Below are positions 42,818-54,491 of a stretch of DNA of 64,000 nt, piece by piece. How positions within the stretch are numbered: the first letter of the stretch is position 1; the number at the start of each line of letters is the position of its first letter. The translations under genes were made by a program, and so were the position numbers. The stretch covers positions 554,565 through 618,564 of the forward strand of contig NZ_BSFK01000016.1 of NCBI RefSeq assembly GCF_027922305.1, in the 5' to 3' direction. The stretch comes from Methylopila jiangsuensis (GTDB taxonomy: Bacteria > Pseudomonadota > Alphaproteobacteria > Rhizobiales > Methylopilaceae). A model generated the notes under the pieces. It searched no databases, was not told the origin of the DNA, and worked only from the letters and a program-made list of their open reading frames with translations.

Positions 42818-43031
42818 GGCCCTTATGGAATTTTGAGTGCTGATTTTTGTCTTTCACGTGAAAAAATAAAGCGATCATTTTTAATTATACTTTATATGAG
42901 GCCTTTCGGCATTGAGGACGTGCGTGGCTTTACGAGTTGCGGAGAAAATCCGAGGCCATTTCCTGTTTGTATGTCAGCCATCATTCAACTTATAAGTTTG
43001 CCAGTTGGTTTTGCCCTTATGTGAGGCCTGA
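42818..43031 (+). promoter_or_regulatory. AT-rich spacer with a 12-base palindrome
   Basis: About 210 bases of much lower GC than the genome, including AAAAAATAAAGCGATCATTTTTAATTATAC. TTTCACGTGAAA (42852-42863) is a perfect 12-base palindrome. A 63-codon frame beginning at a TTG here has no features of a gene. The spacer probably holds a promoter for the glycosyltransferase at 43032. Confidence 0.4.
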
Positions 43032-43982
43032 ATGGCTGGCGCGGATGCTCGTGGTTCAAAGGTCGCCGTTATTGCGATCGTTAAGAACGAAGTAAAGTAT
43101 ATTGTTGAATGGGTTGCTCATTATAGGCGGCTTGGCGCATCTGAAATCATCATTTTTGATAATGAAAGCTCGGATGGGACGCTCGATCTTCTGACGAAAC
43201 TCGCGCAAAAGGGTTTCATACGGAAGGGTGTGGTGCGAGACGCGGACTGCGCCGACATCGCGCCGCAGGTTGAAGCGTATCGCCAAGGTGTCGTCCTGAG
43301 CCAGTCCGAATGGATGCTGTTCTGTGACATCGACGAATTTCTGCATCTGGAAGACGGTATTAGCCTGGACGAGTATGTCTCCAGGCTTGAGGCCGATGTC
43401 GGAGTTGTTGTTCTAAATTGGCGGGCGTTCGGTTCCGGCGGCCAGATGGACTACATTGACGCGCCAGTGACCGAGCGGTTCACAAAGGGCGCCGTCTCAC
43501 AGAGTGAGGCGAACAAGTGGGTTAAATCACTGGCGCGGCGGAGCATGTTTGGCCGGCCAGCGATCCACATAACCTATTCGAAGGGGCGCTACGTCAACGC
43601 GGACGGCACCCAGTTCGTTTCTGCTCTCCGCCCGGATGGAAAAGAGGAAAAGAGCAAAAGCGCTCGTGTGGTGCACTCTCCGGCGGCGATGGCTCACTTC
43701 GGCACAAAATCCCGGACGGAGTTCGCGGAAAAGATCGCCCGAGGCAACGCCGGCGTTAAGCCATCCAGCCAGCGCCGCAGGACGCCTATCGGCGACGCGG
43801 ACATCAAGTGGCGGACGTACAATATTAATGACGAAGAGATCGACTACTTCACGCGGTCAGCGAAGGAGCTTCGTAAGGAGATGGCTTTGATAAACAAGGC
43901 CATAGGCGCTGCGCGGGCGGATGAGCAGGACGAAGCGCCCGGCTTCGGTCGCCGGTTGAAGCGCATGTTCGGCTTGGGCTGA
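43032..43982 (+). CDS. GT92/GT2-like glycosyltransferase
   Basis: A 316-residue protein with a GT-A fold. IAIVKNEVKYIVEWVAHYRRLG, FDNESSDGTLDLL and a D-x-D in LFCDIDEFLHLEDG (near residue 97) are typical of the GT92/DUF23-like family that transfers sugars using a metal. The C-terminal HFGTKSRTEFAEKIARGN region also recurs in the family. Codon and base use are AT-richer than the neighbours, including many ATT, AAT and TTT codons in the first 60. It is likely part of the glycan group at 39.5-44 kb and probably acquired by transfer. Confidence 0.82.
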   Translation: MAGADARGSKVAVIAIVKNEVKYIVEWVAHYRRLGASEIIIFDNESSDGTLDLLTKLAQKGFIRKGVVRDADCADIAPQVEAYRQGVVLSQSEWMLFCDIDEFLHLEDGISLDEYVSRLEADVGVVVLNWRAFGSGGQMDYIDAPVTERFTKGAVSQSEANKWVKSLARRSMFGRPAIHITYSKGRYVNADGTQFVSALRPDGKEEKSKSARVVHSPAAMAHFGTKSRTEFAEKIARGNAGVKPSSQRRRTPIGDADIKWRTYNINDEEIDYFTRSAKELRKEMALINKAIGAARADEQDEAPGFGRRLKRMFGLG

Positions 43983-44059
43983 CCGGCGAAGTTCGCTTGC
44001 CGCGACATTGAAAAGGATTGGAGCGCGGACGTTTTTGTTTCGGCGCATTCAGTCCAGCA

Positions 44060-44097
44060 AGAACGAGAGGCGAGGATATTCCCTTGCCTCTCGTGCT
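44060..44097 (-). terminator. hairpin between convergent glycosyltransferase and transaldolase genes
   Basis: ACGAGAGGC (44063-44071) pairs with GCCTCTCGT (44086-44094), and a further AGG/CCT pairs inside after one mismatch. On the minus strand it is followed by TCTTGCTGG, a weak T-rich end. It lies 20 bases after the transaldolase stop. Confidence 0.6.
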
Positions 44098-44115
44098 TGC
44101 GTTTAACCGTCTTGT

Positions 44116-44772
44116 TCAGTCGATGCTCTGGCCGGTCTTGGCCCAGTCGGCCACGAACTGCTCCAGCCCCTTGTCGGTCAGCGGGTGCTTGACCAGGCTC
44201 TTGATCACCGACGGCGGGATGGTGGCCACGTCCGCGCCGGCGAGCGCCGAGGCCTTGACGTGGTTGGCGTTGCGGATCGAGGCGGCGAGGATTTCGGTCG
44301 GGAGTTCCGGGTAGTTGTCGTAGATGGTCCGGATGTCCTGGATCAGCTCCATGCCGTCGATGCCGGTGTCGTCCAGACGGCCGATGAAGGGCGAGATGAA
44401 GCTGGCGCCGGCCTTGGCGGCCAGCAGCGCCTGGGCGGCGCTGAAGCACAGCGTCACGTTCACCATGGTGCCCTCGTCCGAGAGCGTCTTGCACACCCGC
44501 AGGCCGTCCCAGGTCAGCGGCACCTTGACCGTGACGTTCGGGGCGATCTTGGCGAGGCTGCGGCCCTCGCGCAGCATGTCGTCGTAGTCGGTGGAGGCGA
44601 CCTCCGCCGAGACAGGGCCGTCCACGACTTCGCAGATTTCGGCGATGATCTCCTTGAACGGCCGGTTGGCCTTCAGGATCAGCGACGGGTTGGTGGTGAC
44701 GCCGTCGAGCAGGCCGGTCGCCGCCAGCTCGCGGATTTCGGTCACGTCGGCGGTGTCGACGAAGAACTTCAT
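44116..44772 (-). CDS. tal: transaldolase (fructose-6-phosphate aldolase-like, TalC type)
   Basis: A 218-residue enzyme of the short transaldolase subfamily. [24 protein letters not shown] and [11 protein letters not shown] are diagnostic, and the Schiff-base lysine is K83 in NVTVKVPLT. Short forms of this type in alphaproteobacteria act as transaldolase in the pentose phosphate pathway, although fructose-6-phosphate aldolase activity cannot be excluded by reading. It is divergent from priA, a common order in Hyphomicrobiales. Confidence 0.94.
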   Translation of the reverse strand: MKFFVDTADVTEIRELAATGLLDGVTTNPSLILKANRPFKEIIAEICEVVDGPVSAEVASTDYDDMLREGRSLAKIAPNVTVKVPLTWDGLRVCKTLSDEGTMVNVTLCFSAAQALLAAKAGASFISPFIGRLDDTGIDGMELIQDIRTIYDNYPELPTEILAASIRNANHVKASALAGADVATIPPSVIKSLVKHPLTDKGLEQFVADWAKTGQSID

Positions 44773-44981
44773 GGGTTTGGCCTTTCGCGGAGCCTTGAAG
44801 GGGAGCGTTCCGCCCTCAAGTGGCGGAGGCCCGCGCGGGACGCAAGGCGAAACCGCCGGTTTGGTTCACGCGCATGCGCCCCATGCCGTGAGAAGGACGG
44901 GGGCGGCTTGACGTGCGCCGCCCTTCGCGCCGAAGAGGGCTCCTGATCCCGCAAACCTTCCCACAAGGACGCCCTGCGCCC

Positions 44982-47162
44982 ATGCCGTCGCCCTCAGCCG
45001 TCGAGGTCCTGCTGCCGGTCGGCCTCGACCGGGCGCTGACCTATGCGGTTCCGGCCGGCCTCGACGCCGCGCCCGCGCCCGGAACCTTCGTGCTCGCGCC
45101 GCTGGGCGCCCGCGTCGAGGTGGGAGTGGTGTGGGACGGCGCTCCGGCCGACGTCGATCCGGCGAAGCTCAAGCCGCTGCGCGCGCGTCTGGACATCGCC
45201 CCCATGGCCGGGCCCATGCGGCGCTTCCTCGACCGGGTGGCCGCCTACACGCTCGCGCCCCGGGGGCAGGTGCTGCGCATGGCGCTGCGGGGCCTGACCC
45301 TGGGCGAGGAGCCGCGAAAGCCCAAAGTCGGCGTGCGGGCGACCGGCTCCCATCCGGCGCGGATGACGCCGGCGCGGGAGCGGGCTCTGGCCGTCGCCGC
45401 CGACGGGCGGGCGCGGCCGAAGCGGGAGCTTGCGGAGCTGGCGGGCGTCTCGGCCGGGGTCGTGGACGGCCTCGTGAAGGAGGGCGCCCTGGCCGAGGCC
45501 GAGCTGCCGCCGCCCCCGCCGCTCCCCTCGCCCGATCCCTTCCGGTCCGGTCCCGCGCTGTCGCCCGCCCAGGCTGAGGCCGCGAACATGCTGGCGGCTC
45601 TGGCCGCGGGAGAGCGTTTCGGGGTGGCGCTGCTCGACGGCGTCACCGGCTCCGGCAAGACCGAGGTCTATCTGGAGGCGGTGGCCGCCGCCCTCAAAGC
45701 TGGCCGGCAGGCGCTGGTCATGGCGCCCGAGATCGCGCTCACCGCCGCCTTCATCGACCGCTTCGCCGACCGCTTCGGGGCGCGTCCTGCGGTGTGGCAC
45801 GCGAGCGTGGGCGAAAAGGCCCGCGCGGCGGTGCGCCGGGGCGTGGCCTCCGGCGAGGTCCGGGCGGTGGTGGCGGCCCGTTCGGGCCTGTTCCTGCCGT
45901 TCCGGGAGCTCGGGATCATCGTCGTCGACGAGGAGCACGACCCCGCCTACAAGCAGGAGGACGGCGTGCTCTACAACGCCCGCGACATGGCGGTGCTGCG
46001 CGGGCGCTACGAGAACGCGCCGGTGGTGCTCGCCTCCGCCACGCCGTCGCTGGAGAGCCGCGTCAACGCCGAGCGCGGCCGCTACGCCCGGCTGATTCTG
46101 CCCGACCGCTTCGGCGGCCGGTCGCTGCCGGCGATCTCGGCGGTGGACCTGCGCACGGCTGGGCCGGCGAAGGGCGCCTGGCTCAGCCCCCGCCTCGTCG
46201 CCGCGATGACCGAGACGCTCGAGGCCGGCGATCAGACGCTGCTGTTCCTGAACCGGCGCGGTTACGCGCCGCTCACCCTGTGCCGGGCCTGCGGCCACCG
46301 GCTGCAATGCCCCAACTGCTCCGCCTGGCTGGTGGAGCACCGCTTCCGCGCGCGGCTCGTCTGCCACCATTGCGGCCACACGCAAGCGACGCCCGAAGCC
46401 TGCCCCTCCTGCGGGACGGCGGGCCAGCTCGTGGCCTGCGGCCCCGGCGTGGAGCGCATCCGCGACGAGGCCAGGGCGCTGTTCCCGCAGGCGCGGGTCA
46501 GCCTGCTGTCCAGCGATCTCGCCGGCGGCGGCGAGGCGCTGCTGGCCGAACTCGACGCCATCGAGCGGGGCGAGGCCGACATCATTGTCGGCACCCAGAT
46601 GGTGACCAAGGGCCACAACTTCCCCAAACTCACCCTGGTCGGCGTGGTGGACGCCGATTTCGCGCTCGGCGGGGCCGATCCCCGCGCCAGCGAGCGCACC
46701 TTCCAGATGCTGGAGCAGGTGGCGGGGCGCGCGGGACGCGGCGAGAGGCCGGGCCGGGCGCTGCTCCAGACCCACGAGCCCGATCACCCTGTCGTGAAGG
46801 CGCTGATCTCCGGCGACCGGGAAGGCTTCTACCGGCTGGAGACGAACCAGCGCCGCGCGGCGGCCATGCCGCCCTTCGGCCGACTCGCCGCGCTGATCGT
46901 CTCGGCCCCGGAGCGGGAGGCGGCGGAGGCCCACGCCAGGGCGCTCGCCCGCGCCGCGCCGCGCTCCAACGGGGTGCGGGTGCTCGGGCCGGCGGAGGCG
47001 CCGCTCGCGGTGCTGCGGGGCCGCCATCGCATGCGCCTCTTGGCCCAGGCTCCGAGGGAGATCGATCTGCCGGCCTATCTGCGCGCCTGGCTCGCCGCGG
47101 CGCCGGGCCCGCGCGGCGGGGTGCGCGTGGCGGTTGACGTGGACCCCCAGAGCTTCGTCTGA
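44982..47162 (+). CDS. priA: primosomal protein N' (replication restart helicase PriA)
   Basis: A 726-residue helicase of normal length. ATG 44982 begins the DNA-binding domain (PSPSAVEVLLPVGLDRALTY), with AAGGA upstream. Walker A is GVTGSGKT at 220-227, Walker B/DEEH is D316-EEH, and eight zinc cysteines occur in CRACGHRLQCPNC and CHHCGHTQATPEACPSC. Helicase motifs GTQMVTKGHNFP and QVAGRAGRG follow. PriA reloads the replisome at stalled forks. It lies upstream of the ATP synthase operon with a 305-base gap. Confidence 0.96.
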   Translation: MPSPSAVEVLLPVGLDRALTYAVPAGLDAAPAPGTFVLAPLGARVEVGVVWDGAPADVDPAKLKPLRARLDIAPMAGPMRRFLDRVAAYTLAPRGQVLRMALRGLTLGEEPRKPKVGVRATGSHPARMTPARERALAVAADGRARPKRELAELAGVSAGVVDGLVKEGALAEAELPPPPPLPSPDPFRSGPALSPAQAEAANMLAALAAGERFGVALLDGVTGSGKTEVYLEAVAAALKAGRQALVMAPEIALTAAFIDRFADRFGARPAVWHASVGEKARAAVRRGVASGEVRAVVAARSGLFLPFRELGIIVVDEEHDPAYKQEDGVLYNARDMAVLRGRYENAPVVLASATPSLESRVNAERGRYARLILPDRFGGRSLPAISAVDLRTAGPAKGAWLSPRLVAAMTETLEAGDQTLLFLNRRGYAPLTLCRACGHRLQCPNCSAWLVEHRFRARLVCHHCGHTQATPEACPSCGTAGQLVACGPGVERIRDEARALFPQARVSLLSSDLAGGGEALLAELDAIERGEADIIVGTQMVTKGHNFPKLTLVGVVDADFALGGADPRASERTFQMLEQVAGRAGRGERPGRALLQTHEPDHPVVKALISGDREGFYRLETNQRRAAAMPPFGRLAALIVSAPEREAAEAHARALARAAPRSNGVRVLGPAEAPLAVLRGRHRMRLLAQAPREIDLPAYLRAWLAAAPGPRGGVRVAVDVDPQSFV

Positions 47163-47467
47163 CGCGCGAGGCTCGCGCCGGCCATCGCCCCGGTGTGACA
47201 TCGTGTCGGATCAGGTCCTTCGGACGATCCGCCGGGGGAGGTGGGGCGTCCACGCCGTAAGCCCATGATTACCACCGGTTTTCGAGGCTTCGCCACAGAG
47301 GCGCCATGATGTTGCGCGGGTTGGATAGCCGTGTTAGTCAACCGCCGTTTCGTGGGGGGCTCCCTTGCGGACAGGCCGCGCCGGCTGGGGGACAGTCGGC
47401 ATTTCCGGGAGGGTTCGGGGCGTTCGCTCCGGTTCGGCCCCAGCTCCAACCAGCGAGAGAACGCTCG
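47163..47467 (+). other. non-coding region before atpH
   Basis: About 305 bases without a supported gene. It must carry the atp operon promoter, but no convincing -35/-10 pair was found. The only clear signal is GAGAGA about 11 bases before the atpH GTG. The frame running through it from 47306 is a start-codon extension of atpH and is not used. Confidence 0.4.
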
Positions 47468-48027
47468 GTGGCAGGTAAAGACACCATCGTGTCCGGAATG
47501 GCGGGACGCTACGCTTCCGCTCTCTTCGATCTCGCCCGCGAGGCGAACCAGATCGACGCGATCGCGGGCGATCTGGACAAGGTGACGGCGCTGCTCGCCG
47601 AGAGCGAGGACCTGCGGCGTCTGGTCCGCAGCCCGGTGTTCTCGTCGGAAGAGCAGGAGAAGGCCATCGGCGCCGTGCTCGACCGCGCCGGCGTCGCCGG
47701 CCTCGCCTCGAACTTCGTCCGCCTCGTGGCGCGCAACCGCCGCCTGTTTGCGATCGAAGGCATCATCAAGGCGTTCCGCGCTCTGGTCGCGGCCCACAAC
47801 GGCGTCGTCGCCGCCGAGGTCACCGTGGCCGAGCCGCTGACGGACGCGCGCCGCGAGGCCCTTTCGCAGGCGCTCGCCGGCATCACCGGCAAGACGGTCG
47901 ACTTCGACGTGAAGGTCGACCCGCAGATTCTCGGCGGACTCATCGTGCGGCTCGGCAGCCGCATGGTCGACGCCTCGCTCAAGACCAAGCTCAACGCCAT
48001 CAAACTTGCAATGAAAGAGGTCGGCTG

Positions 48028-48028
<1 letters not shown>
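47468..48028 (+). CDS. atpH: ATP synthase F1 delta subunit
   Basis: A 186-residue subunit. GTG 47468 ([20 protein letters not shown]) is the canonical start region; upstream extension is unrelated sequence. [26 protein letters not shown] and the C-terminal [25 protein letters not shown] are family signatures. Delta links the F1 alpha subunits to the peripheral stalk. Stop overlaps the atpA ATG by one base. Confidence 0.95.
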
Positions 48029-49557
<1,529 letters not shown>

Positions 49558-49595
49558 CGCCCGCCGCGCGCACCAAGGGAGCCTAAGGCGACGTT

Positions 49596-51919
<2,324 letters not shown>

Positions 51920-52025
51920 GCTTCCCTGCGGCTTGAGCCTTCCGCCGGCCTGCCCGGCGGAAGGACGGGCCCTATAACATGAAGCGCGCGGTCTGATCGG
52001 CCGCACTTTGTGAGATAGGTGTCCC

Positions 52026-52274
52026 ATGAACGGCAAGGTTGTGTTTCTTCTGATCGGTCTCGTGGTCGGCGGTCTCGCCGGCTGGATCACACGGCCTGAA
52101 GCGGCCGAGGTGAGCTTCCTCGGCCTCAAGGTCGAGGTGCAGGGCGATCAGGCGGCCGCGCCCGGCGACCGGACCCTGACGTCCGGCCAGGCGCAGCATG
52201 TGGGCATCTGCGCCGCGATCGGCGCGCTGCTCGGTTTCGGCGTGGGCTTCATGGCCGACCGCCGCCGCGGGTGA
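52026..52274 (+). CDS. small membrane protein between atpD and atpC
   Basis: An 82-residue protein with a start at ATG 52026. Two hydrophobic segments, VVFLLIGLVVGGLAGWI (5-21) and GICAAIGALLGFGVGFMA (60-77), flank a polar loop, and the C-terminus is DRRRG, so a two-helix hairpin is predicted. No family is recognised. It lies 106 bases after atpD and 26 before atpC on the same strand, within the ATP synthase operon. Its position suggests expression with F1 and a possible accessory or regulatory role, but nothing in the sequence proves that. Confidence 0.75.
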   Translation: MNGKVVFLLIGLVVGGLAGWITRPEAAEVSFLGLKVEVQGDQAAAPGDRTLTSGQAQHVGICAAIGALLGFGVGFMADRRRG

Positions 52275-52300
52275 CCGCCAGAGCTTGAGAGAACGGAACG

Positions 52301-52702
52301 ATGGACAGCTTCCCCTTCGAACTGGTGTCGCCGGAAAAGCTCCTCATCTCCGAGGATGTCCAGCACGTGGTGGTGCCGGGCGTTGAGGGCGAGTTCGGCG
52401 TGCTGGCGCATCATGCGCCGTTCATGTCGGTGCTGAAGCCGGGCGTGGTGAAGGTCTACAAGACCGAAGGCGGCGAGCCGCAGAAGCTGTTCGTGCGCGG
52501 CGGCTTCGCCGACGTGAACCCGAAGGGCCTCACCATCCTCGCCGACGAGGCGACGCCGCTCGACCAGCTCGACGCCTCCCGCATCGACGTGCTGATCGCC
52601 GACGCCCAGGAGGATGTGGTCGAGGCCAAGACCGACGACGAGCGTCTCAAGGCCGAGATCCGGCTGTCCCACTTCCGCCAGCTCAAGGCCGTGCACGGCT
52701 GA
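52301..52702 (+). CDS. atpC: ATP synthase F1 epsilon subunit
   Basis: A 133-residue subunit: N-terminal beta-sandwich (FELVSPEKLLISEDVQHVVV, EGEFGVLAHHAPFMSVLKPG, FVRGGFADVNPKGLTILADE) with a C-terminal helical part that is short. It regulates F1 rotation. AGAGAACGGA before the ATG provides a ribosome site. Last gene of the atp operon. Confidence 0.96.
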   Translation: MDSFPFELVSPEKLLISEDVQHVVVPGVEGEFGVLAHHAPFMSVLKPGVVKVYKTEGGEPQKLFVRGGFADVNPKGLTILADEATPLDQLDASRIDVLIADAQEDVVEAKTDDERLKAEIRLSHFRQLKAVHG

Positions 52703-52731
52703 CGCCGCAGGCTTCAGGGCTGACGACGACC

Positions 52732-52828
52732 GAGGCCGGGAGCGATCCCGGCCTTCGCCGTTTTTCGGCCTCGGTTTCAGGCCAAAGGCCGGGCGCCGCC
52801 GTCCTTGCGGGACGGCGGCGCCCGGCCT
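52732..52828 (+). terminator. tandem hairpins ending the atp operon
   Basis: First hairpin: GGCCGGG (52734-52740) with CCCGGCC (52747-52753), then TTCGCCG and TTTTT at 52761. Second hairpin: 52786-52804 pairs perfectly with 52810-52828, 19 of 19 bases, with a 5-base loop, followed by AATTTGG. The second is one of the most stable structures in the window. Together they separate atpC from thrC. Confidence 0.85.
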
Positions 52829-52876
52829 AATTTGGCCGCTCGCTCAACGACACGGTTTTCCGGAGACGCTCCGAAC

Positions 52877-54295
52877 ATGGCGCCTGCCTATGTCTCGACC
52901 CGCGGCGACGCGCCCCGGCTCGGCTTCGTCGACGCCATGCTGGCGGGCCTCGCCCGCGATGGCGGCCTCTACGTGCCCGAGACCTGGCCCACGCTCTCCC
53001 GCGACGAGATCGCCGATCTCGCCGGACGGCCCTACGCCGCGATCGCCTACCGGGTGATTGCGCCGTTCGTGGGCGACGCCATCCCTGCGGACGCGCTGAA
53101 GCGCATGATCGACGAGGCTTACGGCGCCTTCCGCCACGAGGCGGTGACGCCGCTGGTCCAGACCGGCGCGAACCGGTTCGTGCTGGAGCTGTTCCACGGG
53201 CCGACGCTCGCCTTCAAGGACGTGGCGATGCAGCTGCTCGCCCGGCTGATGGACCATGCGCTCGCCGAGCGCGGCCTGCGCGCCACCATCGTCGGCGCCA
53301 CCTCCGGCGACACCGGCGGCGCGGCGATCGAGGCGTTCCGGGGCCGGTCGCGGCTCGACGTGTTCATCCTGATGCCGGACGGCAAGGTGAGCGAGGTCCA
53401 GCGCCGGCAGATGACCACCGTGCCGGACGATAACGTCCACGCCATCGCCATCGACGGCTCGTTCGACGACGCCCAGGCCCATGTGAAGGCCATGTTCAAC
53501 CACCACGCCTTCCGGGACCGGCTGGCGCTGGCGGGCGTGAACTCCATCAACTGGGCGCGGGTGCTGGCGCAGGCGGTGTATTACTTCGCCGCCGCCACCG
53601 CGCTCGGCGCGCCGGCGCGCGAGATCGACTTCGTGGTGCCCACCGGCAACTTCGGCGACGTGTTCGCGGGCTATGTGGCCAAGCGCATGGGCCTGCCGAT
53701 CCGCCGGCTGGTGATCGCCACCAACGTCAACGACATCCTGGCCCGCACGCTGGAGACCGGGCGTTACGAGGTGCGCGGCGTCGCCCCCACCACGTCGCCT
53801 TCCATGGACATCCAGGTGTCGTCCAACTTCGAGCGGCTGCTGTTCGACGCGCTCGGCCGCGATTCGGCGGCGGTGCGGGCGGCCATGGCGTCGCTCGGCC
53901 AGTCGGGCGCCTTTACCCTGCCGGCCGCGGCGCTGGACGCGATCCGGGGCGAATTCGACGCTGGCCGCGCCGACGAGGACGAGGTCAAGGCCACCATCCG
54001 CCGCGTGCTGGAGACCTCCGGCTACCTGCTCGACACCCACACGGCGGTCGCCTACGCCGTGGCGGAGAAGGCGGAGCGCGATCCCGCCGTCCCGCAGGTG
54101 GTGCTGTCCACCGCCCATCCGGCCAAGTTCCCGGACGCGGTCGAGGCGGCGTCGGGCGTGCGGCCCGGCCTGCCGGTCCATCTCGCGGACCTGCTGGAGC
54201 GGCCCGAGCGGTTGACCCGCCTGCCCAACGACGTCTCGGCGATCGAAGCCTTCGTGGCGGAGCGCGCCCGCGTGGCCAAGACCGCCGCGGCATGA
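52877..54295 (+). CDS. thrC: threonine synthase
   Basis: A 472-residue PLP enzyme converting O-phosphohomoserine to threonine. MAPAYVSTRGDAPRLGFVDAML is the typical N-terminus of the bacterial ThrC type. The PLP lysine is K114 in TLAFKDVAMQ, the phosphate loop is GATSGDTGGAA, and FVVPTGNFGDVFAGYVAKRMGLP matches the family. Start ATG 52877 with GGAGA upstream. Confidence 0.97.
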   Translation: MAPAYVSTRGDAPRLGFVDAMLAGLARDGGLYVPETWPTLSRDEIADLAGRPYAAIAYRVIAPFVGDAIPADALKRMIDEAYGAFRHEAVTPLVQTGANRFVLELFHGPTLAFKDVAMQLLARLMDHALAERGLRATIVGATSGDTGGAAIEAFRGRSRLDVFILMPDGKVSEVQRRQMTTVPDDNVHAIAIDGSFDDAQAHVKAMFNHHAFRDRLALAGVNSINWARVLAQAVYYFAAATALGAPAREIDFVVPTGNFGDVFAGYVAKRMGLPIRRLVIATNVNDILARTLETGRYEVRGVAPTTSPSMDIQVSSNFERLLFDALGRDSAAVRAAMASLGQSGAFTLPAAALDAIRGEFDAGRADEDEVKATIRRVLETSGYLLDTHTAVAYAVAEKAERDPAVPQVVLSTAHPAKFPDAVEAASGVRPGLPVHLADLLERPERLTRLPNDVSAIEAFVAERARVAKTAAA

Positions 54296-54339
54296 GCGCC
54301 CTGGCGACGCCGTTCCTGTTGAACCAGGCTCCGGTCTTC

Positions 54340-54470
54340 ACCCCTTCTCCCCGGCGGGGAGAGGTCGGCCCGCAGGGCCGGGTGAGGGGGCGCCATCTCC
54401 TGCCGATGAGGCTGCTCCCCCTCACCCGCGAGGCTGCGCCTCGCGACCTCTCCCAGCCGGGGAGAGGTGA
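54340..54470. repeat. inverted pair of dispersed palindromic elements
   Basis: Two related copies in inverted order. Copy 1, 54340-54390, contains CTTCTCCCCGGCGGGGAGAGG and ends GGGTGAGGGGG. Copy 2, 54415-54469, reads CCCCCTCACCC... and ends CCGGGGAGAGGTG; its reverse complement aligns with copy 1. This CTCTCCCC...GGGTGAGGGG type is abundant between genes in Hyphomicrobiales and related groups. It lies between thrC and an M16 peptidase gene. Confidence 0.9.
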
Positions 54471-54491
54471 GAGCGCGCGCGGAGTCCGGCC

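Noticed and set aside
42833-43024. A 63-codon frame starting at TTG in the AT-rich spacer.
   Set aside because: No ribosome site, no recognisable domain, and stop-poor frames arise easily in such short spacers.
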